Of a stretch of 64,000 bases of DNA, positions 31,945 to 42,529 are shown piece by piece (the first letter of the stretch is position 1; each line of letters starts with the position of its first letter). The DNA is from Drosophila pseudoobscura. Its lineage: Eukaryota; Arthropoda; Insecta; Diptera; Drosophilidae. The position numbers were made by a program, and so were the translations under genes. The notes under the pieces are model-generated. The model did no database searches. It saw only the letters and a list, made by a program, of their open reading frames with translations, and was not told the DNA's origin. Location of the stretch: positions 29,822,001 to 29,886,000 of the forward strand of contig NC_046679.1 in the NCBI RefSeq assembly GCF_009870125.1, given 5' to 3'.

Positions 31945-33303
31945 ATGGCCCCGACTGGCGCCAAATCAAAGATAAAAAAAAGACTATCCAGCGAATCGAC
32001 GACTGAACAACAGAAACTGGCCGAGGTTCAGACGATCATCAAAAAGCTGGACGTCAGCAAGCAGGTGATCCTCGGGAGGGTCTACAAGAACGTGCCCGAT
32101 GCGTGCAATGCGATCTGGAGGCGGCAATACCATTGTCTGGATCTGCAGAAGCTCGAACTGAAGCTGCGTGGCTCTTCGCTGCAGACGTTTATACAGAAAA
32201 TGTTTGAGGATTTTCGCAGTGCTCACTTTCGCAGCCAACAGCTGCAGCATGAGATGAACATCCTGGACCAGGCGGGCATCAGGGAGCTGCCGAGCGTCAA
32301 GCGTTGCCAGATAACGTGGGGCACGGCCGTGCAGCGCCGCACCACCACCTTCCCCCAGTGGCCGTTTTATGCCCTGCCGGCGCTGATGAAAAATCTCCGC
32401 TCCCTGGAGATTCATTCGCCGCTGGAGGTCTGCTTCATTGAACAGTTCAAGATGCTGGAGGAGCTGCGTTTCCACGGCGAGGTAGAGACCTGGGTCCTTA
32501 AGGACATACTGGCGAGTGACCTGCCCCTGAAAGTGCTACACTTTGTGGGCTCCCATTCGCCCGATCTCGAGGGCATCTCACAGTGCAAGCATATGGAAAA
32601 CCTGATGGTGAATCAGTCTGTATTTCTGGACAACAAAGAGGAGATCTTTAGGCTGCCAAAACTGCATATTCTGGAGATTAAGAAGCTCACCGAATCCAAG
32701 GACACAATGAAGACCCTGATGGACATCATTCGCCAGCGGGAGGACTATTTGCGTATCTTTCGCTTGAATTGTAGCTTCATCAACAGCGCCCAGGAGCTCA
32801 TACCCTTGGAGCTATCGCGCTGTCGTTTTATGGACGGCCTGGAGCTGATCGATTGCAATTTTGGCAATCTGGAAATGTTAGACCTGGGACTGCCTGTGAC
32901 CCACAAGCATGCCGTATTCTGCCATTGTCCAAATCTGTTGAACGAACACGTCTTGGACTTTGTCCTGGCCAATGCCAAACTGAAGCAACTCGTGTTCATC
33001 CATTGCCCCTTTCTGACAGTAGAGCTACTCCAGAGTGTCTACAAGCTGCGACGCCGTGACAAGAGTTCATATCCTTTGAAGATCAAATTCAAGGGTTCCC
33101 CCGACATCTGGGAGGCTTATAAGAAAAATGTGTGTGCCCCTAGCTTCTTTGGAGATTTCTGATGTCTATTTTCTTTGTAGTATCGCAACTTTTGGTCCGA
33201 CCGCGGGAATGTCCTTCAGGTGGAGCTCTTCAAAACCGACTACCGTCCATTGCAGCACGTTCAGTTCACGTTCAAGACGCCACCCATCGCCAGAACGGAA
33301 TAA
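31945..33303 (+). CDS. F-box/leucine-rich-repeat-like protein (two exons)
   Basis: Exon 1 is 31945-33129 and exon 2 is 33181-33303; together they give 435 residues. I chose ATG 31945 (context AAAGGATGG); the open frame upstream has no ATG. The 51-base intron has donor AAT|GTGTGT, a branch-like CTGAT and acceptor TTTCTTTGTAG, and both sides are phase 0. Without splicing the frame stops 13 codons later inside the intron, so the second exon (starting YRNFWSDRGN) would be missed. Residues about 20-60 resemble a degenerate F-box (KLDVSKQVILGRV then an invariant-type Trp). Leucine-rich strands follow from about residue 140. Such proteins usually pick substrates for SCF ubiquitin ligases, but the F-box is weak, so that role is inference. 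The poly(A) hexamer AATAAA overlaps the stop codon (33299-33304). Confidence 0.85.
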
Positions 33304-33304
33304 A
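33299..33304 (+). terminator. Poly(A) signal overlapping the stop codon of the F-box/LRR-like gene
   Basis: The last codon and stop (GAA TAA A) form AATAAA. A GT-rich stretch (CCTGTGTGCCTTGGGGG) follows about 12 bases on, so cleavage here would leave a 3' UTR of only some 15-30 bases. Confidence 0.5.
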
Positions 33305-33921
33305 GGAGCTTAGCCTGTGTGCCTTGGGGGTATCATTTATCTTAAGTCTATCAGGTGGCACCACCGAAACCAGTCTCTCTCTCTCTCTCTCTCTTCTATG
33401 GAGTTCTCTGGTTTGCTAATTGGCCGCCTGCCATGTGGCGATTTGTCATAGTCACCGACTCCACGCATGTGCCACGCCACGCCACGCCACGCACTCCCCA
33501 AAAGCCACACACGCAACACACGGCTATACACGATTTTCAACAACAAAATTTGTCATATGTGACGATGGACCCAGACGGACTGTGTCCAAAAAAAACAAAA
33601 ACGGCCTGGCGTCTAGGCTGCGTTTGGGTTTGGGCGGCGGAATGCCAAACAAATTTGTGAACACGATGCAGTTTACAGCTCCAATGTTGCGTCTATCGTT
33701 TGAGGGGGGGGGAGCCCACCCATTGTTATAATTATTGGGCGCCCATGTGCAAGTGACAATTTAACTCTGGTTCTCTCTGGTTTGGCATTTGTGGGGCACG
33801 ACGCAGCGACATGTGTGTTGAAAGTTGCTCGAAGACAGCTGTTTCGGGCATACAAAAAAGAGTTGTGATCGAAGAGCGGCCATAAATTAATGGGCACAAA
33901 TATTCGATTTGAAAAGTTGTG

Positions 33922-34250
33922 AAACAACTGGAAATTCGATCTTTTGGAGACGTATAATCGATTCCTATCGAGTGGTAAAGGAGTGTTGATTAACGTGAAG
34001 AGTTTAGGGATAGAAATCAAAACAACTGGAAATTCGAGCTTTTGGAGACGTTTAATCGAAGCCTATCGGAATCTGTTCGTGAATTCGATAACTTTACCAG
34101 CGGAAAAAGAGTGTGGAATAACGTAGAGAGTTTAAGGATTGAAATTCCTGATAACAACTGAAAATTCGATCTTTGGAGACTTTTAATCGATGCCTATCGG
34201 AATCTTTTCGATGATTCGGTAGATATTGCATCTTTAGACTTCTAATTAGT
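33922..34250. repeat. Three-copy tandem repeat, about 98-131 base spacing
   Basis: The phrase AACAACTGGAAATTCGA, followed by CTTTTGGAGACGT and AATCGATTCCTATCG, starts at 33922, 34020 and 34152 (slightly changed). The second and third copies share a longer 3' half (CCTATCGGAATCT and TTCGATAA-like ends). Confidence 0.85.
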
Positions 34251-35339
34251 TCAAAGATTAAAATTCCTTGCCCCTCAATAAGAAATCTTTAGACACAAAA
34301 CTTGAAAAACATTTGCGACCTCTTTTTCTGGGCACTCGGCCCTCAATTTCCCCTTTATTGGGGCGCGCCTTTGCAGTTCCACTGAGCTCGGCCACTAATT
34401 CGTTTTCACACTTTTCATACATCGGACAGGTCGGGAATGGCTGGCGGCGCATTGGCAGCGCCTAATTTCATACGCCAGTCTTAGATCCCCTCCCCGTTGC
34501 AGCAACGTCTCCTTGTGGCAGCCGATTCCAGCCAGCTAATATTTATATTTGCCCTGCATTTCTCATTCGTTCGATTGCAAGCGATTTGATAAGCAAATGG
34601 AAATGCAGTTCGCAGTGGTTCGATGAGGAGCCAAGAAGGAGGGAAGAGGAAGTAGAGGAGAGGAGAGTTGAGTTGAGGCCAGTCAGACGATGGCGGCGAA
34701 AGGTGCAAATAAATAATTTGCAGTAGCCGCGACGGCCACCAGGCGGCGACCACTGGGCGACCCACTGTTTGGCCTACCTCTTGTACTCGTACGATAGATA
34801 CATACATACATATGTACATATATGCGGACCCAGTACCACTCTCATAGCAAACGGAAAGCGACGGCCAGACAAATATTTTATTGCAAATTTGCTGATATTG
34901 GACGACAGGCGGGCCACTGGAGCAGTTTGTACTGCTGCTGCTGCTGTAGCTCTTGTCCGGCTGTTTTGCATATTAAATTTATTTTATTGAATATAGGAAT
35001 AGATTTACTTTGATATGCGAGGGGGGATTGTAAAGCTATTAAGTTAGTTTTTATAAATCTATTAATTTCAAAAAAATTCATTAGCCCGCTTATTCTTGTG
35101 TTGATATTTGAGTTCTTGCACTTTACAGCACTGTTTGACAATCGATCAGTAAAAATACCACCCACACCAAAATTCGCCACAAGTTGTCACCTCTAACTAA
35201 ACGGTTCTTTCTCCTCCCATCAGTATGGGTGTGTGTCTGTGTAAGTTGCATATCCACCCTCTCGCTTGCACATACAATTTTCTAGCCTGCATTGTGTTAC
35301 CGTTTCCTTGTGCTCGCAGCTTCTATGTGTGTCCCACTC

Positions 35340-35830
35340 TCTCCGCCGCTCTCACGACCTGGGCCGCATAATTGCCATGACGCGCCATGGAAGGAGGCCC
35401 CAGCGGGCGATGAATTATTAATTGCCGTTGATTTGCATTGAGATTTCTTTTTTGGCCGGGCGGGGATCATTACTGGGGGACTACACTAGCACCAGGCAGA
35501 TCGTGGCCAGCGTTTTGCGGCCCGCATAACTGCAAGCCAAGTGTAAACATAATAATCAACGGGCATTATATGCCGCCGATATATGTATGGCGATCAGCGG
35601 TGCAGTGGCCGCGGCAAAATGGCCGCCGGTCACGTTTCAGAGACCCACAATTGACACCTGAGAGCGCTGCCCGGGCCTATTATTGTTGCTGCGCCGCAAT
35701 AATTGTTATTTATGCACTTGCATTTAACTGTATGTAATGGCGCATTTGCCGGCTGCCATGCCCCTCCTGGCAGGGGCGTAACGCGAGCAATTTGCAGATT
35801 ACATAAGAGTTTGGGCTCTCCTAATTGTGA
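35340..35830. promoter_or_regulatory. Candidate enhancer or Polycomb-response-like block
   Basis: A balanced, high-complexity stretch rich in TAAT and CAATAAT-type cores between low-complexity flanks. It contains AAAATGGCCGCC (35616-35627), a PHO/YY1-type site. A second PHO/YY1-like word, CAAGATGGCCGTC, lies outside at 35992-36004. Function is inferred from composition and motifs only. Confidence 0.3.
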
Positions 35831-36864
35831 GCGCGAGGGGCGGGGAGGGCACATGCCGATTTTCTATTTAAATATTCTTAAGATTTGTGTTTTTTTCAGA
35901 CTTACCTGTTTGGCCGTTTTTTCCTCTATTTTGGGGTTCACATTTTTGGGGTTACGTTTAGTTCTAGGCCTAATTACACGCACAACATTTTCAAGATGGC
36001 CGTCGAACGCACTCACTAAATCACTCGAAAAAAAAAATGACTGCGGCGAGGGACACATTCAGGGGCACACACGCGCTTAAGTTCAACTTGACGGCGGAGA
36101 AGTGACTACTGTGCAGGGAACGAAATGGGGGCAGGGGGGCTGGGGCCCTCTCTCATTTGTGATCCCTGGAATTTCGACTGGGGGATAAAGGCAAAAACGA
36201 AAAAGCCTTTGTGGCTCTCCTCGGCAACCACTTAAACTCGCTTAACGCTGTTCGCTTGTCAAAATTGCAGCAGCCACTGTGTCCCCCCCGCCGCCCGCAC
36301 CAACGACCGACGACGACGACGCGACGCGACCGCAAGTAAGAAGCCACAAGAGATGACGCAGTCGAAAAGGCTCCTTCTCAGCTGTGGCCAAGTGAATTAA
36401 CCCTTTTACTTTGCGCGCAAGCACACACACACACGCGCGCGCACACCGGGCAGAAGGCAATGGGCAATCCAGTGGCCACAAACTGCAGAAGAAGGCAGCC
36501 CAGAAGCAACAGCAACTGATTTGTATTTGCCTTTGCTGCCTGCAAGTGTGGCTTCTGTGTTTTTGGCCAAGATTAATTTACCCCAATGCGAAAATATTCG
36601 AATTTCGGAACAAATTTAAACGGATCGCCACGGATTTCTAGGAATGCACAGCACTTTAAGGGAAGAAAATATGAGCAAAAGCTTACATGGAAGATCAAAA
36701 ACACACCTTTTTGACAAGCCGTAAATAAATTAGGAAGAATAAGATACCACTGGACCTGTCACTGAAAGTAGAATTGGTATTTGGTACAAAAGTACATTAG
36801 TACATTTCAACGTTCTGCAGCGCTTTTTAGATGTCAACCACCGTTTCGGGACTAAAAATTGCAA

Positions 36865-37056
36865 ATGATACGAACAAATATGAAGAAACTACTTGTAAAG
36901 CGTACGAAATATCATAAACAAGTCTTAATAAAGATTCCCCGTCGCAGATATCGATATGATGGGGGACGATTCAATTCAGAAGATAAGCCTTGGCATACTA
37001 ACATTTTGGCGCCAGCATTGTATGGACGTATATTTAAATGCTTACTCGACACTTGA
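36865..37056 (+). CDS. Small basic ORF of 63 residues, uncertain
   Basis: ATG 36865 opens a 63-residue frame ending in TGA. The product would be strongly basic, with KKLLVKRTKYHKQ and IPRRRYRYDGGRF, and has no recognisable domain. The start context (TTGCAAATGA) is weak and the frame contains the DRE-like palindrome ATATCGATAT. It lies about 400 bases before the membrane-protein gene, so it may equally be an upstream ORF or chance. Confidence 0.2.
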   Translation: MIRTNMKKLLVKRTKYHKQVLIKIPRRRYRYDGGRFNSEDKPWHTNILAPALYGRIFKCLLDT

Positions 37057-37437
37057 GCTGAAGCACGGTGGAGAATTGCGCGTAAATTCGTTGCGGTCTC
37101 TCGCGTCATCAACATAATCGCCGTCAACAGCAGTCAACAGCATCAAACTGCCAAGAAAATGTTGCTACTGTTTCCAGCAAAACCACGACGGCAAACGGCA
37201 GCGCGGCACTTGGAGACAGACGCAACAACAGAAGCACCAAGAAGCAGCAGCAAATGTGAAGTGGGTTTTTTTTTATGATGAGCCCAGGCAGGCAGCACTT
37301 TCAAACTGAGACGAGACGGACCCACAAAACACAAAAGCGTGTCGTGTCGTGCCGTGTCGGACCCTGTCAAACATTCTGTGCGAGATCTGTCAGAGGAGTG
37401 CCCTGCAATACTGCCTATAGAAGTCGCTAGACGTACG

Positions 37438-38061
37438 ATGTTGCGGCCAGTACTTTTCCTGTTCTATACCGTCGAGACGGTGGTCAACATAATACTGATG
37501 GGCTACCATATACGCGGCTTCATGTCGCTGGATCTGAGCTTCCTGCCACTGAAGGATCAGACCACATACTACATCTATACGGTGAACTTCTATGTCTTCA
37601 CCGGGATCACAGCATTTGCCAGCATTAGTGCGAGCACTGGCCACAAGGCAGTCCTGCTGGAGGAGTTCCTACGCTCACTGGCTGGCTGCATACTGTTCTT
37701 GATTATGTCGCTGATGACACTAAAGGATGTGGAGAATGATTTCCATATGATGTACCTTGGCATGGGGGATCCCAAACTACCGGAGAAGCCTGTGCATCCG
37801 TTCTTTGCCTATCTACATGCTCAGGCAGTGTGTTCCCTGGTCGGTTGCATCATCTACCTGATGCACTGTCTCATTGTCATTGATGTTATGCTGTCGCATG
37901 AGGAGGCGGACTATGATTTGGAAGTGTATGACGCATCCGATGATTCAGACGAGGACTATATACCCGTACGTTTGTATTTTTGTTGTGCATATGTACAGGA
38001 GCGCCTCGAACGATATCGCTGGTTTCGTGAGTTCTCGAGTGGTGGACGCATGAGTCTCTAA
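37438..38061 (+). CDS. Four-pass membrane protein, Snakeskin-like family, copy 1
   Basis: 207 residues from ATG 37438; the frame is open further upstream but without an ATG. Hydrophobic segments lie at about residues 4-23, 45-63, 81-95 and 128-152, giving four membrane passes. The tail is acidic (DASDDSDEDY) and then ends in a basic, aromatic LERYRWFREFS motif. It is about 60% identical to the next gene (37% divergent by eye over 150 residues is an estimate, not an alignment). Small four-pass insect proteins of this kind include Snakeskin, which acts at gut smooth septate junctions; a junction or membrane-organising role here is inference. Single coding exon. Confidence 0.8.
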   Translation: MLRPVLFLFYTVETVVNIILMGYHIRGFMSLDLSFLPLKDQTTYYIYTVNFYVFTGITAFASISASTGHKAVLLEEFLRSLAGCILFLIMSLMTLKDVENDFHMMYLGMGDPKLPEKPVHPFFAYLHAQAVCSLVGCIIYLMHCLIVIDVMLSHEEADYDLEVYDASDDSDEDYIPVRLYFCCAYVQERLERYRWFREFSSGGRMSL

Positions 38062-38342
38062 TCTCCTTCCATTGTATTTGTATGTACTTGTACTTGGGGG
38101 GAGGTCCTTTTGCCCCTTTTTATACATGATTTTGTGTTCTTGCAGCTGTGCCCATGACGCGAGCCGCCTATTGACGACAAATCTGTCAGCGACAGACCAC
38201 CCAACCAGCTGTGGATGTGTCAGCAGGAGCAGCCAAGCAGACAAACATCCAAGGAGCATCAGAGCTGCCTTCCTTTGGGGATAAAAGCTTGCCGTGCGAT
38301 GTCTGTCAGGCCCTGTGTCTGGCCCATACAAATCGATCCACC

Positions 38343-38978
38343 ATGCGACCTATACTGTTCGTATTTTATACCGCCGAGACGGTGGCCAACATTTTTCTGA
38401 TGGGCTTCCATATAAGTGGTTTCATGGTCCAGGATCTGAGCTTCCTTCCGGTGATGGACCAAGTGACGCACTACTTCTTCACGGTCACACTCTATGCCTT
38501 CACCGTGCTGGTATTCTTTGCCAGCATCAATATCTGCACTGGAAACCCGGCCAGCGCTATCGAGGAAATCCTGCGGTCAATGGCCGGCTGCATACTGTAC
38601 GTGACTATCTCGCTGATGACGCTGAAGGATGCCGAAGAGGACTTCCACATGATGTATATTCACATGGATGATCCCATAATGCCGGAGAAGCCAGTGCATC
38701 CCTTCTTTGATTATCTGCGCGCTCAGGCGGTGTGCTCTCTGGTCTGCAGTGTCATCTTCCTGCTGCACTGCCTGATTGTTGTCGATGTCCTGCTATCGAA
38801 TGAGGAGTACTCCGACGATGAAGCTGATCTGTATGATGACGAAAATGAGAATGACGACGATGAGCAGTACGACTTTATGCCCGTACACTTGTATGTGTTT
38901 GGCGAGTCGGTGCAGTTGCACCTCGAGCGCTATCACTGGTTCCGTGAATTCTCCCATGATCGCCGCATCAATATCTAA
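38343..38978 (+). CDS. Four-pass membrane protein, Snakeskin-like family, copy 2
   Basis: 211 residues from ATG 38343, which has a very good start context (GATCCACCATGC). It is a tandem paralogue of the gene 281 bases upstream, same strand. The four hydrophobic segments, the HPFF.YL.AQAVCSLV block and the LERYHWFREFS tail are all shared; the acidic linker is longer (DDENENDDDEQYD). Upstream of each start there is a matching TGCGA..TCTGTCAG phrase (37377 and 38294), so the duplicated unit includes some 5' UTR. A splice-acceptor-like TTTTGTGTTCTTGCAG at 38129-38144 suggests a 5' UTR intron. ATTAAA (39022) and AATAAA (39214) are possible poly(A) signals. Confidence 0.82.
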   Translation: MRPILFVFYTAETVANIFLMGFHISGFMVQDLSFLPVMDQVTHYFFTVTLYAFTVLVFFASINICTGNPASAIEEILRSMAGCILYVTISLMTLKDAEEDFHMMYIHMDDPIMPEKPVHPFFDYLRAQAVCSLVCSVIFLLHCLIVVDVLLSNEEYSDDEADLYDDENENDDDEQYDFMPVHLYVFGESVQLHLERYHWFREFSHDRRINI

Positions 38979-39134
38979 TCTGAATGCCCACACCATTCAT
39001 TTCTCTGTTCCTTTGTGTCTGATTAAAGCCTGCCTCCTTGCTCCTATGACGTCAGTGGAGAAGCAACAGTCTTTTTTGGGGGTGCATCGTGCAGAGAGGG
39101 CGCTCCATTGACGACAATGTGTCACAGATAAGCA

Positions 39135-39166
<32 letters not shown>
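39135..39166. repeat. CTGG microsatellite
   Basis: Eight consecutive GCTG/CTGG tetramers. Confidence 0.9.
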
Positions 39167-39167
<1 letters not shown>

Positions 39168-39597
39168 AGCTGGAGCTGCCCCCAGTGCGCATGCCCCCTC
39201 CAAAAGAAAAATCAATAAATTATGGGGTAAAGCGGCAGTCAAGAGCAGGGTGAAGCATTGGGTGCGGTGCCTGCCTGGCCTTTCGTTCATTCATAAAACT
39301 ACGCGTTCACTTTCCTTTGCTTGGGTTGTACTCTTCTTCTGCTCCCTGCTCTTGACTTTCTCAAGGCTATTTTTAACGCATGCCAAGAAGCTGCCGGCTG
39401 CCGGCCGGATATTATTGAAGGTTCTCTTACTCTCTCTCTCTCCGGCTCTGGCTCTACCACAAAACTATGCTTATTGACCCAAGGCACACACTCACATTTT
39501 TGATATACAATCAAGACGTCAGGCGTCAAGTTTGCCAAAGTTTTTACAGCTCCTGGGGGAGCAGGATTTAAGAGAGCAATAATATAGGATTTTTAAA

Positions 39598-39965
39598 CAT
39601 ATTTAAAGCTGTAAAATTTAAGAAATTATTAGCTAATGAATTTCAGTTCTAGATACAGTTTATATCAGTCCAAAAAGCCAATATAGAAGCTAAAATTATG
39701 TTTAAAAATGATTTAAGTTATATTTTTAAGGAAACTTGATATAAATTTCAATATATTTAAATCTATAAAATACTAACAAATTATTAGAAAATCAGTTTAG
39801 GTACTAAATACATTTTATAGCTATCCAAAAAGACAATATTGAACCAAAAAGATGTTTAGAAATTATTTAGGTTCTACTTTTAAGAAAGTTTGATATGAAA
39901 TTCAAAATATTAAAAGCTGTAAAATCTAAGAAATTATTAACTAAGGAATTGCAGTTCTATAGGCT
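39598..39965. repeat. Tandem repeat with 154-base period
   Basis: A unit starting AAAGCTGTAAAATTTAAG recurs at 39605, about 39759 (diverged) and about 39912. Each full copy carries a matching TCCAAAAAG.CAATAT phrase and a TTTTAAG.AA.CTTGATAT phrase. About 2.3 copies are present; the first and the partial third are more alike than the middle one. Confidence 0.8.
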
Positions 39966-42023
39966 TGTACCTGAAGGTTGTACACAATTTCTTGTCCATA
40001 ATGAGGTACATAATGGCTTTTAAGCAGCTCTATGATAAGCTCTTATTCATAAGTACATTATTTCCATAGTTTCGGAGCATCTGAAAGAACTTGCGAAAGG
40101 ATTAAATTATTGCCTTGCTATTTGAAAACTTCCCACATCTTGTAAAAAAAATAATAAGCATACGCCCTGTCAGCCAGAGACCAAATTCCTTTAGAAATGC
40201 CACCAAATTCCCTAACAAAGCAGATGCAAAAGCTACCCTACTCCGGGCCACAGCCGCCCCCTAAGGATTATGCAAGAAATCCCACCTAATGACCACAATA
40301 ATTCATTGGCAATTTGCTCAGGTTTTCAACCCACAGACCACAGGGCGCCCGACTTTAAATGCGAGGAAGCCCATAAAAAAGGGAAATGTTACATTAAACC
40401 CGTGCGCCGCGGCGCACGGATCGCCTACGCAGAAAGCGAATGTGGAAAATGTGGAAATGCAAAAGGGAAAATCAATAAGGACGCCATCGTTGTGGGAGCG
40501 GCGTGTCCTTGAAGGCCAAAGAGAAACGGAGAGCGAGAGCCAGAGCCAGAGCCATTCATGAAAAGAAAGCAGGAGTTTTCATGAATGAATGAAAAAATGC
40601 CTAGCCAGGGGATATCAGGGGAATTATTTTCGAACGTTTTGGTGAGCATGCGCCTGGCCTGCAGGCTGTGGGGGGGCCGCTTTTCGAAAGTGTTCCCCTT
40701 TTTGTCAGGGCACTGACGCAACCGCGCGATGCGCTCATCCAAGGTCAGCGTAAAATTTCATTCATAAAAACGAAACGCCTCCCAGCTAGAGCGTAGGGCC
40801 CATCGCCCTCTCCTCAGATGTATGGAGCGCCCTTGTGCGTGCACGCGCGTGTAATCTTTTGAAAGCCGGTGGGGACGGGGTGCTTGGGGGCTCGGGGGGT
40901 GCCCACCGTTCGCTCCCTTTTTTGCAGCTTGTTGATTTTTCTACGCGTGCAAACACAAACAACGCGGGAAACCATTTTCATTCATGAAAACCAAGACGAG
41001 CACCCAGGCCCCCCTCCACCATCACACAGAGAGCCATTTTTTTTGGAGCCAAATCCAGAAAACAATTTCTCGCTAAGCTGAAAGCAATTTTCGCCCTGAG
41101 GATTTCTGTGGGTTATCTTATCCATTTGTTGTTCAACGCCAGGCCAGTGGGTGGGAGTGGAGCTTAGTATAAGGCCAAAGGTTGCCAGGAATGCCAATCA
41201 AATATTAGCACAAAACTTTTCTGAGAGCCGTGAATAATAAAATTAATCGATATTGTACTCCTTTTGATGTTTTGCTAGGATATGAGAGGGTCGTTTCTAT
41301 AGTTCTAGAATGATTCGGGAACACCCGATTAAAAATTTTTATCGAAAGCTTAGATATAAACGATAAATAAGTCGATGTCTTTCTTTGTATGTAGACTCCT
41401 TTTGATTATTTTGAGAGTGTTAATTATCATAAACGATTAGAAAATCGATTAAAACTCTTTATTTCCTAGATAAGCGATAGTCAAAAGCCTATATAAAAAC
41501 TATACATAAATCAGTGTCTTTCTTTGATGTATTTATATTCCTTTTGATGTTTTACGTCTATGTTCCAGGGAAATTTCTATATTTTGTCAGATTTTATCAT
41601 CAAATGATATAAGAATATCGTAAAAATGTATCCAAAGCTTACAGACCAGCGATAGGAAAATTGATAAACGCTTATCAATTTATTTTATTGATATCGGAAA
41701 CCATTTATCAAATTCTTACGCTTAAACGATAAACAAATGGATAAAAAAAGTTATTTCCTAAATAACCGATAAGTGATATCGGAAACCTTTCATCGAAATC
41801 TTACGCTTAAACGATAAATAAATGTATAAACTCTTCAAGCTATTTCCTCGATAAGCGTTAAACGATATCAGAAACCTTTTAATCGAAAGCGTAAACTCAA
41901 ACGATAAATAAATCGATACACTTTTTCAATTAATTATGTATAAATCGATACAGCATCGATATACCAAAAACAATCCTTATGCTGAAAAAATACAAATTTC
42001 CAGACCCAAAAAATGATTTCATT
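39966..42023. other. Intergenic region between the membrane-protein pair and Tapt1
   Basis: Moderately complex, with CATTCATGAAA words near 40553-40590 and again at 40978-40988, then an A/T-rich CGATA-dense array (41220-41990, listed separately). No gene is supported on either strand before 42024. Confidence 0.5.
41220..41990. repeat. CGATA-rich tandem array, about 86-base units in its distal part
   Basis: The phrase GATATCGGAAACC, followed by ATCTTACGCTTAAACGATAA, starts at 41690, 41775 and 41863 (spacings 85 and 88). Older, more degenerate copies extend left to about 41240, with TCCTTTTGATGTTTT words. I count at least 15 CGATA/TATCG cores in about 770 bases. CGATA clusters are the known binding sites of the boundary factor BEAF-32, and TATCGATA is the DREF site; occupancy is not shown. 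Confidence 0.7.
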
Positions 42024-42363
42024 TTAAAGTATGCCCTGCTTCTGATCACCAGACTTATCCACTTGCTTTTTATCATCTTTTTCAGTGGCAGGGCGTTCTT
42101 TAAAGCGCTATTGAATCCTTCTGCTCATCCCCCTTGCAATCAGGCAGGGCCTTAAAAGATGACTGAAAAATTGGACCTAAATCGGATTTATCCAACAAAC
42201 GGCAAGCCAGAAGCTCGAATGGACCATCCATCAGGCAACAATATCTCGCAGTAGTCAATTTGAAATCTGCCTTAGGCTGCTCCAAAAACTCACTCGCCCA
42301 GAACAAGGTATTTATATATGTACTTTCTGGGAAAACTGGTTTAGGGAACAAATCATATTTCAA
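42024..42363 (-). pseudogene. Unrecognised minus-strand ORF split by a +1 frame change
   Basis: One minus frame is open from above 42363 to TAA 42100-42102. It has protein-like content (NTLFWASEFLEQPKADFKL, PFELLACRLLDKSDLG). No ATG opens it; the first Met is internal. At the stop the sequence is GCG CTT TAA A. Reading +1 from CTT gives a lysine-rich hydrophilic tail (KERPATEKDDKKQVDKSGD...) that ends at TAA 42024-42026. The two frames thus look like parts of one protein, broken by an extra base or read by a +1 slip. The ORF lies in the 3' flank of Tapt1 on the same strand. It may be a decayed gene or a young coding sequence; I do not recognise it. Confidence 0.35.
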
Positions 42364-42529
42364 TCATATTCAATCATATTTTCCTTAATAAAACTATAAC
42401 TAAATCCATTTCTCTTATCCTTACGTATTCTATTACAAAACGGCAACTAAATTGTTTTACAAAAAATATCAAAAACGCAATTAAACACACGATAAAATCA
42501 AAAGTTAATAATTTAGCATCGATTTATGG

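Larger units (their letters stand above)
33305..37437. other. Intergenic region between the F-box/LRR-like gene and the membrane-protein pair
   Basis: Holds a CT run (33376-33393), a three-copy tandem repeat (33922-34250), a balanced block with conserved-enhancer character (35340-35830) and a small basic ORF (36865-37056), each listed separately. The last 300 bases are probably the 5' UTR of the first membrane-protein gene. An ATATCGATAT palindrome (DRE-like TATCGATA) lies at 36948-36957. Confidence 0.5.

Noticed and set aside
31945-33162. F-box/LRR-like gene as an intronless ORF ending at 33162
   Set aside because: A short, phase-matched intron with good sites leads to a better C-terminal exon ending at 33303.
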